From assembly GCA_023954195.1 (NCBI GenBank), contig JAMLIK010000002.1:620001-684000 (forward strand): DNA of 64,000 nucleotides, read 5' to 3'. Shown here piece by piece: positions 27,857-37,720 of the stretch. The stretch's first letter is position 1. Each line of letters starts with the position of its first letter. The notes beneath the pieces were generated by a model. It did not search any database, was not told the DNA's origin, and saw nothing but the letters and a program-made list of their open reading frames with translations. Position numbers and translations under genes: made by a program. The DNA comes from Xanthobacteraceae bacterium (GTDB lineage Bacteria; Pseudomonadota; Alphaproteobacteria; Rhizobiales; Xanthobacteraceae).

Positions 27857-28804
27857 ATGGATGCCCTTCTGTTCGTGAAAACCTCGTCGCTGGGCGATGT
27901 CGTTCACAACATGCCGGCGGTGACCGAGGCGCGCCGGCGCTGGCCGGCCGCGCATATCGGCTGGGTGGTGGAGGAAGCCTTCGCGCCGCTGGCGCGGCTG
28001 CATCCCGGCGTTGACGCGGTGATACCGGTTGCGACACGGCGCTGGCGCGGCGCGGCGCTTTCGCCTTCGGCATGGCGGGAAGTCGTCGCGTTCCGGCGCG
28101 GCTTGCGCGCGCGCGGCTACGACCGAGTGGTCGATACCCAGGGTCTGCTGCGCTCCGCGCTGATCGCCGCGCAGGCGCGGGGCGAGCGCCACGGCTACGA
28201 TCGGGCCAGCATTCGCGAGCCGGCGGCGGCGTGGTTCTACGATGTCCGCCATGCGGTCGGAAGGGACCAGCACGCCGTGCTGCGCAATCGCGCGCTGGCG
28301 GGGCTGGCGCTCGACTTCGTGCCGTCCGATCGCATCGACTACGGCCTGCCGCCGCGCCCCGCGCCCGCCGCCGCGCCTTATGCGATGTTGTTCCACGGGA
28401 CGTCCCGCGCCGACAAGGAATGGCGCGAATCCGACTGGATCGGGCTCGGGCAGGCGCTGCGGCGGCGCGGTCTGGGCGTGGTGCTGCCATGGGGCAGCGA
28501 GGCCGAGCGCGTGCGCTCCGAGCGGTTGGCCGGCGCTGTTCCGGGCGCCGAGGTGCTGCCGCGCCGCCCGCTCGACGAGACCGCGCGGGTGATCGCGGGC
28601 GCCGCGCTGGTGGTCGGCGTCGATACCGGGCTGTTGCATCTCGCCGCCGCCTACGCGGTGCCGCTGATCGGCGTGTTCATCGCCACCGACCCGCGCCTGA
28701 CCGGGCCGGTCGGGCCGGGGCCGATCGAGATCGTCGGCGGCAAGGGCGATTATCCCGGCTACGCCCGTGCTGTCGCGGCGGCCGAGCGGCTCCAGCCGGC
28801 GTAG
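27857..28804 (+). CDS. waaC: Lipopolysaccharide heptosyltransferase I-like glycosyltransferase
   Basis: The 315-residue GT-B, family 9 glycosyltransferase begins MDALLFVKTSSLGDVVHNMPAV, the WaaC/RfaC hallmark, and has the C-terminal donor-binding motif VVGVDTGLLHLAAAY. It would add the first heptose (or a related sugar) to Kdo in the LPS core at the cytoplasmic face of the inner membrane. Bradyrhizobial cores often lack heptose, so the sugar donor is uncertain. The ATG at 27857 is preferred over an upstream GTG that would add a non-conserved extension. Confidence 0.85.
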   Translation: MDALLFVKTSSLGDVVHNMPAVTEARRRWPAAHIGWVVEEAFAPLARLHPGVDAVIPVATRRWRGAALSPSAWREVVAFRRGLRARGYDRVVDTQGLLRSALIAAQARGERHGYDRASIREPAAAWFYDVRHAVGRDQHAVLRNRALAGLALDFVPSDRIDYGLPPRPAPAAAPYAMLFHGTSRADKEWRESDWIGLGQALRRRGLGVVLPWGSEAERVRSERLAGAVPGAEVLPRRPLDETARVIAGAALVVGVDTGLLHLAAAYAVPLIGVFIATDPRLTGPVGPGPIEIVGGKGDYPGYARAVAAAERLQPA

Positions 28805-28889
28805 CGATTTCGGGCTTTGCCAAGCGGCGCGGCTGGTGTACCCGGAAGGGCTGAGCACACCAGCGTCGAGACAGGGAATGGGACAAGGC

Positions 28890-29696
28890 ATGGGTTTGAT
28901 GCAGGGCAAGCGCGGGATCGTTCTCGGTGTCGCCAACAACCGTTCGATCGCCTGGGGCATCGCCAGGGCCTGCCGGGCGCAGGGCGCCGAGATCGCGCTG
29001 ACCTGGCAGGGCGATGCGCTGAGGAAACGGGTCGAGCCGCTGGCTGCGGAACTCGGCGGCATCCTGCTCGGCCATTGCGACGTCACCGATCCCGCGACCA
29101 TCGACGCGGTGTTCGAGGAAGCGAGAAAACAGTGGGGCCGGATCGATTTCGTGGTCCACGCCATCGCGTTTTCCGACAAGGACCAGCTCGACGGCCGCTA
29201 CATCGAGACCACCGCCGACAATTTCAGCAAGACCATGCTGATCTCCTGCTATTCGCTCACGGCCATCGCCCAGCGCGCCGAGCAACTGATGCCCGATGGC
29301 GGCTCGATCCTGACCCTGACCTATTACGGCGCGGAAAAGTGGATGCCGCACTATAACGTGATGGGCGTGGCGAAAGCCGCGCTGGAGGCGAGCGTGCGCT
29401 ATCTCGCCGCCGATCTTGGCGAGAAGAACATCCGCGTCAACGCGCTGTCGGCGGGGCCGATCAAGACGCTGGCGGCGTCCGGCATCGGCGATTTCCGCTA
29501 CATCCTGAAGTGGAACGAATACAATTCGCCGATGCGCCGTACCGTCACCATCGAGGAGGTCGGCGACAGCGCGATGTATTTGCTCTCGAACCTGTCGCGC
29601 GGCGTCACCGGCGAGGTGCATCACGTCGATTCCGGCTATCACGTCGTCGGCATGAAGCGCCCGGACGCGCCGGACATCACGCTGGCGAAGGAGTGA
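28890..29696 (+). CDS. fabI: Enoyl-[acyl-carrier-protein] reductase (NADH) FabI
   Basis: The 268-residue enzyme carries out the last reduction of each fatty acid elongation cycle. The N-terminal GKRGIVLGVANNRSIAWGIA, the active-site pair Y155 and K162 in HYNVMGVAKAALEASVRYLA, and the paired tyrosine in LTYYGAEKW are all FabI features. Start choice lies between ATG 28878 and ATG 28890; the second has GGGACA at a better distance. It is 85 bp after the heptosyltransferase gene on the same strand. Rhizobia often carry several FabI copies, so this need not be the only one. Confidence 0.9.
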   Translation: MGLMQGKRGIVLGVANNRSIAWGIARACRAQGAEIALTWQGDALRKRVEPLAAELGGILLGHCDVTDPATIDAVFEEARKQWGRIDFVVHAIAFSDKDQLDGRYIETTADNFSKTMLISCYSLTAIAQRAEQLMPDGGSILTLTYYGAEKWMPHYNVMGVAKAALEASVRYLAADLGEKNIRVNALSAGPIKTLAASGIGDFRYILKWNEYNSPMRRTVTIEEVGDSAMYLLSNLSRGVTGEVHHVDSGYHVVGMKRPDAPDITLAKE

Positions 29697-29725
29697 ACCG
29701 GGCATCGTGAGCGCGACACGGGAAA

Positions 29726-29828
29726 CGTCATGCTCCGCGAAAGCGGAGCATCCAGTATTCCGTGTCGGATTGAATTTTCCCACGCGCTTGCACTGAGTAC
29801 GGGATCGTCCGCCTTCGCGGACGATGAG
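29726..29828. repeat. Family B palindromic repeat, copy B4
   Basis: Almost identical to B3 with the TGCTCCGC-gaaa-GCGGAGCA left hairpin. It lies between two genes transcribed rightward, fabI and the histidine phosphatase. Confidence 0.85.
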
Positions 29829-29888
29829 GCCCAGTCCAGGTCAACGCGGCGGGCCACGTGAACCGGAAGTATTGACCAGAGTGATCGA

Positions 29889-30488
29889 ATGCCTTCACCC
29901 ACCATCTATTTCATCCGCCACGGCGAGACGGCATGGAACGCCGCCGGCCGCTTTCAGGGCACCCAGGACATCCCGCTCAACGATCTCGGGCACGCGCAGG
30001 CCACCCATGCCGGAGGCGTTCTCGGCGAACTGATCGCGCGCAACGGGCACGCCTTCGACCGGCTGGCTTTTATCGCCAGCCCCTTGATCCGCGCCCGCCG
30101 CACCATGGAGCTGGTGCGCGAGGCGCTGGCGCTGCCGGCGGACGGTTTTGTGCTCGACGATCGCCTGCGTGAGATCGCCTATGGGGTGTGGGAGGGCTCG
30201 ACGCTGTCGGAAATGCGCGCCTCGCATCCCGAACTGTTCGCGATGCGCGAACGCGACAAGTGGAACGTGTCGCCGCCCGGCGGCGAGAGCTACGTCGCGG
30301 TGACCCGGCGGATGCGCGACTGGTATCGGCAACTGGCCGCTGACACCGTCGCGGTCTCCCACGGCGGCACCGCACGGGCGCTGATGGTCGCGCTCGGGGT
30401 GGCGACGCCCGCGACCGCCGCCGACCTGTTCATCGAGCAGGGCGCGGTTTACGTCTTCAGCGATGGCGCGCTGGCGAAGTACGATTGA
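29889..30488 (+). CDS. Histidine phosphatase family protein (phosphoglycerate mutase-like)
   Basis: The 199-residue protein has the RHG motif IRHGETAWN (H11), the substrate loop FQGTQDIPLNDLGHAQA, the acidic residue in LREIAYGVWEG, and the second histidine in VAVSHGGTARAL. These fit the cofactor-dependent mutase and broad-specificity phosphatase group; the GEWEG-like motif points to phosphatase rather than glycolytic mutase. It is monocistronic, between family B and C repeats, and converges on hemN. The physiological substrate is unknown. Confidence 0.85.
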   Translation: MPSPTIYFIRHGETAWNAAGRFQGTQDIPLNDLGHAQATHAGGVLGELIARNGHAFDRLAFIASPLIRARRTMELVREALALPADGFVLDDRLREIAYGVWEGSTLSEMRASHPELFAMRERDKWNVSPPGGESYVAVTRRMRDWYRQLAADTVAVSHGGTARALMVALGVATPATAADLFIEQGAVYVFSDGALAKYD

Positions 30489-30500
30489 GCGCACCCTTCC

Positions 30501-30578
30501 TCATTGGGAGCGTGAACTCCGAAGCAATCCAGTCTTTCCGTGCGGTTCCTGGATTGCTTCGCTTCGTTCGCAATGACG
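30501..30578. repeat. Family C inverted repeat, copy C3
   Basis: TCATTGGGAGCG...CGTTCGCAATGA, with inner GCAATCC/GGATTGC complement. It lies at the convergent junction of the phosphatase gene and hemN. Confidence 0.75.
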
Positions 30579-30584
30579 ATTTCA

Positions 30585-31955
30585 TCACACCGCGCGGCTG
30601 TGGATCGCCCCGGCCGCGCCGAGATAGGCGTCGAACGCCGAGGCGACGCTGCGCACCAGCGGGCGGGCGTGGTCCGCGACCGCAAGGCTCCGGCCGTCGA
30701 GCCGGATCATGCCGTCGTCGGCCAGCGCGCGCAGGCGCGGCGCCGACTGGAGCACGCTCTCCGGCGTCACGCCATGTCGCGTGGAAATCTCGCCCAGATC
30801 GACGTGGAAATCGCACATGATGCGCTCGATGATCTCGGCGCGCAGCCGGTCGTCGGCGGTCAGGGCGTAGCCCTTCCGGGTCGCCGGCTCGCCTTGGGCG
30901 ACCAGCGCGGCATAGGAGCGGGGCGAGGGGTCGTTCTGGATGTAACCCTGGTCGAGCCGGCCGATGGCGCTGGCGCCGAAGCCGATCAGCACCTCGCTCG
31001 CGTCGGTGGTGTAACCCTGGAAATTGCGGTGCAGCCGTCCGGCCGCCTGGGCGGCGACCAGGCTGTCGTTGGGCCGCGCGAAGTGGTCGAGGCCGATCCG
31101 CCGATAGCCGGCGGCGGTGAGATGGGCCGCGATGGTCTCGGCCTGAAGGTGGCGGGCGGCGCCGTCGGGCAGGGTGTCGTCGGCGATCTTGCGCTGGTGG
31201 GTCTTGAAACTCGGCACATGGGCGTAGCCGAACACCGAGAGCCGGTCGGGTCGGAGCTGGAGGCACTGGCGCACCGTGTCGGCGCAGGACTGCGTGGTCT
31301 GATGCGGCAGGCCGTAGATCAGGTCGAAGTTGATGCCGCGCACGCCGGCGGCGCGCAGGCCTTCGGTGGTGGCCGCCGTGACCTCGAAACTCTGAATGCG
31401 GTTGATGGCCCGCTGCACGACGGGATCGAAACTTTGCACGCCGAGACTGGCGCGGGTGACGCCGTTCGCGCCGATCTCCGAGGTCATCTCGGGCGTCAGC
31501 GTGCGCGGATCGATCTCGATCGCCACCTCGGCGTCGGGGCGGAAGCTGAATTTTTGTCGCAACAAGGCCATCAGTTCGGCCAATTGCGCGGGCGCCATGA
31601 TGGTCGGGGTTCCGCCGCCGAAATGGACGTGGCTGACCGCGAGACGGCGGCCGATCTGATCCGTCACCATCGCGATCTCGCGCCTGAGCGCGGCCAGATA
31701 GTCGGCGATCGGCTCGTCGCGGCCGGAAATCGTGGTGTTGCAGCCGCAATACCAGCACATCGAGCGGCAGAACGGGATATGCAGGTAGAGCGACACCGCG
31801 CGGTCGTCGGCGATCGCCGTCAGCCATTGGCGATAGGTCTGCGCCGAGATGTTCCCTGAGAAATGCGGCGCGGTCGGATAGCTGGTGTAGCGCGGCAGCC
31901 GCTCCTCGCTGTAGCGCGGATCGAGAGGTGCCGTCGCGCTCTGATGCATGTTCAT
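30585..31955 (-). CDS. hemN: Oxygen-independent coproporphyrinogen III oxidase HemN
   Basis: The 456-residue radical SAM enzyme decarboxylates coproporphyrinogen III without oxygen in heme and bacteriochlorophyll synthesis. The N-terminal RYTSYPTAPHF is typical of true HemN rather than HemW. The cluster motif is C63-x3-C67-x2-C70 followed by C72, and FGGGTPTIM is the SAM-binding GGGTP motif. Length matches the family. A FixK-type box lies 63 bp upstream of the ATG, which fits low-oxygen induction. It is divergent from aroC. Confidence 0.95.
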   Translation of the reverse strand: MNMHQSATAPLDPRYSEERLPRYTSYPTAPHFSGNISAQTYRQWLTAIADDRAVSLYLHIPFCRSMCWYCGCNTTISGRDEPIADYLAALRREIAMVTDQIGRRLAVSHVHFGGGTPTIMAPAQLAELMALLRQKFSFRPDAEVAIEIDPRTLTPEMTSEIGANGVTRASLGVQSFDPVVQRAINRIQSFEVTAATTEGLRAAGVRGINFDLIYGLPHQTTQSCADTVRQCLQLRPDRLSVFGYAHVPSFKTHQRKIADDTLPDGAARHLQAETIAAHLTAAGYRRIGLDHFARPNDSLVAAQAAGRLHRNFQGYTTDASEVLIGFGASAIGRLDQGYIQNDPSPRSYAALVAQGEPATRKGYALTADDRLRAEIIERIMCDFHVDLGEISTRHGVTPESVLQSAPRLRALADDGMIRLDGRSLAVADHARPLVRSVASAFDAYLGAAGAIHSRAV

Positions 31956-32017
31956 GGGGCGTCCCTGCCGGAAAGATCGTCCGTGCCGGAGATCTAGCAG
32001 CAGCCGCCGCCCCCGCT

Positions 32018-32031
32018 TTGCGCCAGCGCAA
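32018..32031 (-). promoter_or_regulatory. FixK-type box upstream of hemN
   Basis: TTGCGCCAGCGCAA fits the FixK2 consensus TTG(A/C)-N6-(T/G)CAA described in Bradyrhizobium and is a perfect palindrome. It is centred about 70 bp upstream of the hemN ATG. Confidence 0.65.
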
Positions 32032-32114
32032 GCTCCGGCGCGGGCCGCCGATGTTGCGATTTTTCCCCCATATGGTTACGAGAGGGGCGAAATCAGCCCC
32101 GTTGAGACGCCTGC

Positions 32115-33200
32115 ATGTCGCATAACAGTTTTGGCCATCTGTTCCGCGTCACCACCTTCGGCGAGAGCCACGGGGTGGCGATCGGCTGCGTGGTCGACGG
32201 CTGTCCGCCGCTGCTTCCGCTCGGCGTCGAGGACATCCAGCGCGATCTCGATCGCCGCCGGCCCGGTCAGTCGCGCTTCACCACCCAGCGGCAGGAGCCG
32301 GACCAGGTCAAGATCCTGTCCGGCGTGATGGCGCATCCCGAGAGCGGGATCCAGGTCACCACCGGCACGCCGGTCGCGCTGTTGATCGAGAACACCGACC
32401 AGCGCTCCAAGGACTATTCGGACATCAAGGACAAGTATCGTCCCGGCCACGCCGATTTCACCTACGAGGCGAAGTACGGCATCCGCGACCATCGCGGCGG
32501 CGGACGCTCCTCGGCGCGCGAGACCGCGAGCCGCGTCGCCGCCGGCGCGGTGGCGCGCAAGGTGATTTCCGGCGTCACCGTGCGCGCGGCGCTGGTAGCG
32601 ATGGGGCCGCACCGGATCGACCGCGACAAATGGGACTGGGACGAGGTGGCGCGCAACCCGTTCTTCTGCCCGGACAAGGACAAGGCGGCGTTCTTCGAGG
32701 GCTATCTCGACGGCGTCCGCAAGAGCGGTTCCTCGATCGGCGCGGTGATCGAGGTGGTGGCCGAGGGCGTGCCGGCGGGGTGGGGCGCGCCGATCTACGG
32801 CAAGCTCGACAGCGACCTCGCGGCGGCGCTGATGAGCATCAACGCCGTCAAGGGCGTCGAGATCGGCGAGGGCTTTAACGCCGCCGCATTGTCCGGCGAA
32901 CAGAATGCCGATGAGATGCGGATGGGCAACAACGGCCCCGCCTTCCTGTCCAACCATGCCGGCGGCATTTTGGGCGGCATCTCGACCGGGCAACCGGTGG
33001 TGGCGCGGTTCGCGGTGAAGCCGACCTCCTCGATCCTGTCGCCGCGCCGGACCATCGACCGCGCCGGCGCCGACACCGACATCCTGACCAAGGGCCGTCA
33101 CGACCCCTGCGTCGGCATTCGCGCGGTGCCGGTGGGGGAGGCGATGATGGCCTGCGTGCTGGCCGATCACCTGTTGCGCCATCGCGCGCAGGTGGGCTGA
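32115..33200 (+). CDS. aroC: Chorismate synthase
   Basis: The 361-residue FMN-dependent enzyme makes chorismate from 5-enolpyruvylshikimate-3-phosphate, the last step of the shikimate pathway. Family signatures are [17 protein letters not shown] near the N-terminus, [34 protein letters not shown] and the C-terminal [17 protein letters not shown]. Length is normal. It starts 83 bp from the FixK box of hemN, which is close enough to influence it, although the housekeeping role argues against that. The adenylate cyclase gene follows after 39 bp on the same strand. Confidence 0.97.
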   Translation: MSHNSFGHLFRVTTFGESHGVAIGCVVDGCPPLLPLGVEDIQRDLDRRRPGQSRFTTQRQEPDQVKILSGVMAHPESGIQVTTGTPVALLIENTDQRSKDYSDIKDKYRPGHADFTYEAKYGIRDHRGGGRSSARETASRVAAGAVARKVISGVTVRAALVAMGPHRIDRDKWDWDEVARNPFFCPDKDKAAFFEGYLDGVRKSGSSIGAVIEVVAEGVPAGWGAPIYGKLDSDLAAALMSINAVKGVEIGEGFNAAALSGEQNADEMRMGNNGPAFLSNHAGGILGGISTGQPVVARFAVKPTSSILSPRRTIDRAGADTDILTKGRHDPCVGIRAVPVGEAMMACVLADHLLRHRAQVG

Positions 33201-33239
33201 TGCCGTGACCCGAATCCCGCCGAACGACGAGACGGTTCG

Positions 33240-34430
33240 ATGCGGCTAGACGACCTCAAGGACATCTCGGCTTGGGTGTCCGCCGGCGAGCGCAACGGCG
33301 TGACGCCGGAAGTGATGATGCAGCAATTGTGCGAGCGTCTGGTCGATGCCGGCGTCGCGCTATGGCGGGTCGGCGTCTTCGTCCGCACGCTGCACCCGCA
33401 GATGTTCGGCCAGAGTTTTACCTGGCGGCGCGGCGAGGGCGTCACGGTTTATGCCGCGCCGTTCGGCATCGAGCAGGACGAGGATTTCCTCACCAGTCCG
33501 CTCGCCGTCGTTCATGCAGAGGGCCGCGAGGTGCGCTACCGCGAAGCCGAGATCGCGGCGGACACGCGATCGAGCTTCTTCATCGATGCGCGCGCCGAGT
33601 TCATGACCGACTATGTCGCGATGCCGCTGCGTTTTCTCAACGGGGAAATTCACGCGGTGAGCTGGACCACGACGGCGCCGGGCGGCTTCAGCGAGGCCGA
33701 GATCGCGGCGTTGCGCGCGCTGATGGCGCCGGTCGCCCGCGTCATCGAGATCCTTCGCCTCGAACGCACCGCGACCGCGCTGCTCGACACCTATGTCGGC
33801 AATCGCGCCGGCCAGCGCATCCTGGCCGGCGCGATCCGGCGCGGACACACCGAGACCATGTCGGCGGCGATCTGGCTGTCGGACATGCGCGGCTTCACCC
33901 GGCTGTCGGACATGCTGCCGCCGGCCGACGTGGTCGAGATGCTGAACCTGTATTTCGACTGCCAGGTCGAACCGATCGCCGCTTATGGTGGCGAGGTGCT
34001 GAAATTCATGGGCGACGGCCTGCTCGCGGTGTTCCCCATCGCCGAGGGTGGCACTGATGCGGCGGAGGTCTGCGGCCGCGTGCTGGCGGCGGCGCGCGCC
34101 AGCCGCGCGCGCGTCGCGGCGATGACCTTCCGCCACGGCGACGCCGCCATCGACAGCTTCCGCTTCGGGCTGGCGCTGCATGTCGGCGAGGTGCTGTACG
34201 GCAATATCGGCGGTCGGGACCGGCTGGATTTCACCTGCATCGGGCCGGCGGTCAATCTCGCGGCGCGGCTGGAACGGATCGCGAGCGGCCTTAACCGCAC
34301 CATCGTGGCCTCGGAAACCTTCGCCGCCGCCGCGCCGAAGGACTGGATCGATCTCGGTGAATTTCCCATCGCCGGGTTCCGCCACACCGAGCGCGTCTAC
34401 GGCCTCGCCGACGAGACGCCGCGCGACTGA
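33240..34430 (+). CDS. Class III adenylate/guanylate cyclase
   Basis: The 396-residue soluble cyclase has a sensory-like N-terminal region (residues 1-185), possibly GAF-related, without membrane helices. The C-terminal catalytic domain starts at AIWLSDMRGFTRLSDM, with metal-binding D215 and D259 (in KFMGDGLLAVF), and ends with DRLDFTCIGPAVNLAARLE. The substrate residues fit adenylate cyclase, but nucleotide choice is not certain. It follows aroC closely and may be co-transcribed. A CRP-type palindrome near dxs in this window could be one target of the cAMP signal. Confidence 0.88.
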   Translation: MRLDDLKDISAWVSAGERNGVTPEVMMQQLCERLVDAGVALWRVGVFVRTLHPQMFGQSFTWRRGEGVTVYAAPFGIEQDEDFLTSPLAVVHAEGREVRYREAEIAADTRSSFFIDARAEFMTDYVAMPLRFLNGEIHAVSWTTTAPGGFSEAEIAALRALMAPVARVIEILRLERTATALLDTYVGNRAGQRILAGAIRRGHTETMSAAIWLSDMRGFTRLSDMLPPADVVEMLNLYFDCQVEPIAAYGGEVLKFMGDGLLAVFPIAEGGTDAAEVCGRVLAAARASRARVAAMTFRHGDAAIDSFRFGLALHVGEVLYGNIGGRDRLDFTCIGPAVNLAARLERIASGLNRTIVASETFAAAAPKDWIDLGEFPIAGFRHTERVYGLADETPRD

Positions 34431-34511
34431 GCCAAGTTCCGGTCCGGCGATCCGGTCTTGCGGATTTGCCGCGCTGTGTCACCATCGTCGCGGGGCGCGA
34501 CGGAGGCCGCG

Positions 34512-35351
34512 ATGCGCTGGTCCATCTCTTTCGGTCTGCTGCTGGTCATGGGCGCCATGGCCGGCGATGTCGCCGTCCGCGCCGCGCCGCAGGCGCCGCC
34601 GCAGGTCGCCCAGGCCAGGCCCGCCGATATCACCGTCGATGTCGAACTGGTGCTGGCGGTGGACGTGTCCTACTCGATGGATATCGAGGAACTGACGGTT
34701 CAGCGTGAGGGCTACGCGCTGGCCATCGTCTCCAAGGAGTTTCTCCAGGCGTTGAAGTCCGGTCCCAACGGCAAGGTCGCGGTAACCTATTTCGAATGGG
34801 CGGCGGAGGGCGACCAGAAGCTGATTATTCCGTGGCGCATCATCGACGGGCCGGAATCCGCCGATGCGGTGGCGGCCGAAATCCTCAAGACGCCGGTGCG
34901 CCGCGCCTCGCGCACCTCGATTTCCGGCGCGATCAATTACGCGCTGCCGCTGTTCGAGGCGAATCAGTATCACGGCCTGCGCCGCGTCATCGATATTTCG
35001 GGCGACGGCCCCAACAACAACGGCATGCCGGTGACCATGGCCCGCGACGCCGCGCTGGAGAAGGGCATCGTCATCAACGGCCTGCCGATCATGGTGAAGG
35101 AGCCGAGCTACTCGACGATGGATATCGAGAACCTCGATTATTACTACGAGGACTGCGTGATCGGCGGTCCCGGCTCGTTCGTGGTGCCGATCAAGACCCG
35201 CGACAAATTCCGCGAGGCGATCCGCACCAAGCTGGTGATGGAAGTGGCGGGGCGCGCGCCGGAGCGGCGCGTGACCCTGGCGGCGGCCCGCCAAGCGCGC
35301 GCCAACTGCCTGATCGGCGAAAAGATCTGGCAGGATCGATGGGGGCGGTAG
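34512..35351 (+). CDS. Exported DUF1194 (von Willebrand A-like) protein
   Basis: The 279-residue protein has a signal peptide (LLLVMGAMAGDVAVRA) and a vWA-type fold with a MIDAS-like DVSYSMD near residue 50, followed by TSISGAINYALPLF and RVIDISGDGPNNNG. These are the DUF1194 family landmarks. It is probably periplasmic and metal-binding, with an adhesion or assembly role that has not been defined. The ATG at 34512 follows GGAGGCCGCG. It stands 81 bp after the cyclase gene and converges on the RNA methyltransferase gene, with a family A repeat between. Confidence 0.85.
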   Translation: MRWSISFGLLLVMGAMAGDVAVRAAPQAPPQVAQARPADITVDVELVLAVDVSYSMDIEELTVQREGYALAIVSKEFLQALKSGPNGKVAVTYFEWAAEGDQKLIIPWRIIDGPESADAVAAEILKTPVRRASRTSISGAINYALPLFEANQYHGLRRVIDISGDGPNNNGMPVTMARDAALEKGIVINGLPIMVKEPSYSTMDIENLDYYYEDCVIGGPGSFVVPIKTRDKFREAIRTKLVMEVAGRAPERRVTLAAARQARANCLIGEKIWQDRWGR

Positions 35352-35443
35352 TGATCCATCGCGCGATTGGTCGGGATGGAGACGTGTGGCGTACTTCTAA
35401 GTGTTCGAAGTTCGCTTTGTGCGCGGATCTGCAACACGATAAT

Positions 35444-35565
35444 CGTCGTCCCCGCGCAGGCGGGGACCCATACGCCGCAGCGCTTCGGCTTCATCAACAA
35501 AGGTGAGATCGTTTGATAACAACCGGCCCCAGGGGTTATGGGTCCTCGCCTGCGCGGGGACGACG
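35444..35565. repeat. Family A dispersed palindromic repeat, copy A4
   Basis: A full copy, CGTCGTCCCCGCGCAGGCGG to GCGGGGACGACG, preceded by the CAACACGATAAT flank seen in other copies. It lies at the convergent junction of the DUF1194 and RNA methyltransferase genes. Confidence 0.88.
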
Positions 35566-35573
35566 CCGATGGA

Positions 35574-36812
35574 TCATCGCGTGAACCGCGCCACCAGTTC
35601 GACATGCGGCGTGTGGCGGAACTGATCCACCGGAGTGACGGTTTCGAGTCTGTAGCCGCCGTCGATGAGAATGCGCGCGTCGCGAGCGAACGTCGTCACG
35701 TTACACGATACCGCGACGATCACCGGCACGCGGCTGGCGGCCAGCCGCCGGCTCTGCGCTTCCGCGCCCTGACGCGGCGGATCGAACACCACGGCGTCAA
35801 AGTCGCGCAGTTCCTGCGCCACCAAGGGTCGCCGGAACAGGTCGCGCGCTTCCGCCGCGATCGGCTTCAGGCCGTGGGCGGAGGCCGCCGCCTTGCGCAG
35901 CGCCTCGATGGCGCGGGCGTCGCTGTCGAAGGCGGCGACGCGGGCTTTCGCGGCGAGCCGCAACGCAAACGGTCCGACGCCGCAGAACAGATCGACGATA
36001 CGTTTGGCCTTGCCGCAATGCTCCGTGACCAGCCGCGCCAGCGTCTCCTCGCCGGCTGTGGTCGCTTGCAGGAACGAGCCCGGCGGCAGCGGCACGGTGG
36101 CCGCGCCCATCGTCACTACCGGCGGCTTGCGCATCAGCACCAGTTCGCCGTGGCGGGTCAGCCGCGCCAGCGAAAATTGCTCGGCGAGCCGCGACAGCGC
36201 CGCGATGGTCGGCGGCGGCAGAGGGCCGGAGCCGCGCACGTCGATATCGAGGCCGTTGTCGGTGGCGGTGATCTGGATGTCGAGCGGCTTGGCGACGGGT
36301 TTGAGCAGCGCGACGAGGGCGCGCGCCGCGTCCAGGGCGCCATCGAGCGCCGGATCGAGGATCGGGCAGGCGTCGATGGCGACAACGGCGTGGCTGTTCG
36401 CGGCGGCGAACCCGACCGGGAAGCCGCCGTCGCCGTCGCCGCGGGCATGCAGCGTGACACGGCGGCGACCCGCGCCGTGGGCGTCGATCAGTTCAGCGAC
36501 CTCGGCGCCGATGTCGGCGCGCGCGAGCGCCTCGACGACAAGCCGGTGTTTCCAGTCGCGATAGGCGTCGGCCTGCCAGTGCTGGACGGCGCAGCCACCG
36601 CAGCGGCCGAAATGGACGCAGAACGGTGTGATGCGGTCGGGGCTGGCGTTCAGCACCGACAGCAGCCGCATTCGCTCGCGCTGGCCGGGCGCCGCCTCCG
36701 CCTCCACCGTCTCGCCGGGGAGCGCGTAAGGCACGTAGCGCGTCGCGTCGTCCTTGCGCGCGACGCCGTCGCCGCGCTGGCCGACATGATCGATGACCAG
36801 CGTTTCAGCCAC
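35574..36812 (-). CDS. Class I SAM-dependent RNA methyltransferase (RlmD/TrmA family)
   Basis: The 412-residue 5-methyluridine-type RNA methyltransferase has an iron-sulfur motif C-x5-C-x2-C ([11 protein letters not shown] near residue 70), SAM motif [22 protein letters not shown] and the catalytic cysteine in [12 protein letters not shown]. It probably methylates 23S rRNA uridine; which position is not readable. The start is GTG at 36812, which overlaps the tlyA stop by eight bases and implies translational coupling. A longer in-frame reading upstream only repeats tlyA in another frame and is not real. Confidence 0.88.
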   Translation of the reverse strand: MAETLVIDHVGQRGDGVARKDDATRYVPYALPGETVEAEAAPGQRERMRLLSVLNASPDRITPFCVHFGRCGGCAVQHWQADAYRDWKHRLVVEALARADIGAEVAELIDAHGAGRRRVTLHARGDGDGGFPVGFAAANSHAVVAIDACPILDPALDGALDAARALVALLKPVAKPLDIQITATDNGLDIDVRGSGPLPPPTIAALSRLAEQFSLARLTRHGELVLMRKPPVVTMGAATVPLPPGSFLQATTAGEETLARLVTEHCGKAKRIVDLFCGVGPFALRLAAKARVAAFDSDARAIEALRKAAASAHGLKPIAAEARDLFRRPLVAQELRDFDAVVFDPPRQGAEAQSRRLAASRVPVIVAVSCNVTTFARDARILIDGGYRLETVTPVDQFRHTPHVELVARFTR

Positions 36813-37539
36813 GGCGCGCGCCGAGGAAAAATTCCGTGTTGCCGTCGCCGCCGGCGATGGCGAAGGGAAAGATGTCGATATCGGTGCAGCCCTGCGCGGC
36901 GGCGAAGGCGGCGATGTCGTCGCACACCGCCTTGTGGACGGCCGCATCGCGCACGATGCCCTTCTTGATCGCCGCGCGCGGGGCCTCGAATTGCGGCTTG
37001 ATTAACGCCAGCAGGCTCATCGGCGCGGCGGCCAGTTGCAGCGCCACCGGCAGGACCAGTTTTAGCGAGATGAAGCTCGCGTCGATCACCACCACGTCCG
37101 GCCGTCGCGGCAGGCGCTTGCCGTCATAGCTGCGGATGTCGGTCTGCTCCATCGAGACGATGCGCGGGTGGCCGCGCAGGCTGTCGTGCAGCTGAGCGGT
37201 GCCGACATCGATGGCGAACACCAGCGCCGCGCCCTCGCTCAGCAGGACTTCGGTGAAGCCGCCGGTGGAAGCGCCGACATCGAGGCAGACGTGGTCCGCG
37301 ATCTCGATCGGATAGCGCGCCAGCGCGGAGGCGAGCTTGACGCCGCCGCGCGACACCCACGGATGCGCCGGCTCGGCCGCGAGCACCGCATCGCCCGCCA
37401 GCATGTCGGACGATTTCGTGACCGGCTTGCCGTTGGCGGTGACGAGCCCCGCGTCGATCGCGGCCTGCGCCCGCGCCCGGCTTTCGAACAAGCCGCGCTC
37501 CACCAGAAGAATGTCGGCGCGTTTGCGGGTCGGTGTCAT
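36805..37539 (-). CDS. tlyA: TlyA family rRNA (cytidine-2'-O)-methyltransferase
   Basis: The 244-residue protein has an S4 RNA-binding domain (residues about 5-65: [25 protein letters not shown]) joined to an FtsJ-like methyltransferase with [17 protein letters not shown] as SAM motif. It is annotated in many genomes as a hemolysin, but in mycobacteria TlyA is a 16S/23S rRNA 2'-O-methyltransferase. It is downstream of dxs and overlaps the next methyltransferase gene, a dxs-tlyA-methyltransferase order common in rhizobia. Confidence 0.93.
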   Translation of the reverse strand: MTPTRKRADILLVERGLFESRARAQAAIDAGLVTANGKPVTKSSDMLAGDAVLAAEPAHPWVSRGGVKLASALARYPIEIADHVCLDVGASTGGFTEVLLSEGAALVFAIDVGTAQLHDSLRGHPRIVSMEQTDIRSYDGKRLPRRPDVVVIDASFISLKLVLPVALQLAAAPMSLLALIKPQFEAPRAAIKKGIVRDAAVHKAVCDDIAAFAAAQGCTDIDIFPFAIAGGDGNTEFFLGARRG

Positions 37540-37555
37540 GGTGCGATCATCCCGT

Positions 37556-37689
37556 GTCCCGGACGCGATGCCGCGCGAAGCGTGGCGTCGCAGAGCCGGG
37601 ACCGTTCCGCCGGGATCATGTCATAGACTTGCATGCGCGACGGTCCCGGTTCTGCGCCGCGTCACTGCGTGCCGCGCCGCGCCCGGGAC
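37556..37689. repeat. Long imperfect inverted repeat (family D)
   Basis: The arms, 37556-37605 and 37640-37689 (50 bp each), are largely complementary: GTCCCGGACGCG...GAGCCGGGACCGT against ACGGTCCCGG...GCGCCCGGGAC. It lies between dxs and tlyA. Only one copy is in this window. It would form a long hairpin in the transcript. Confidence 0.75.
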
Positions 37690-37720
37690 ATGTCGTCGGC
37701 GTTGTGCCCGCCAGGAGCGC

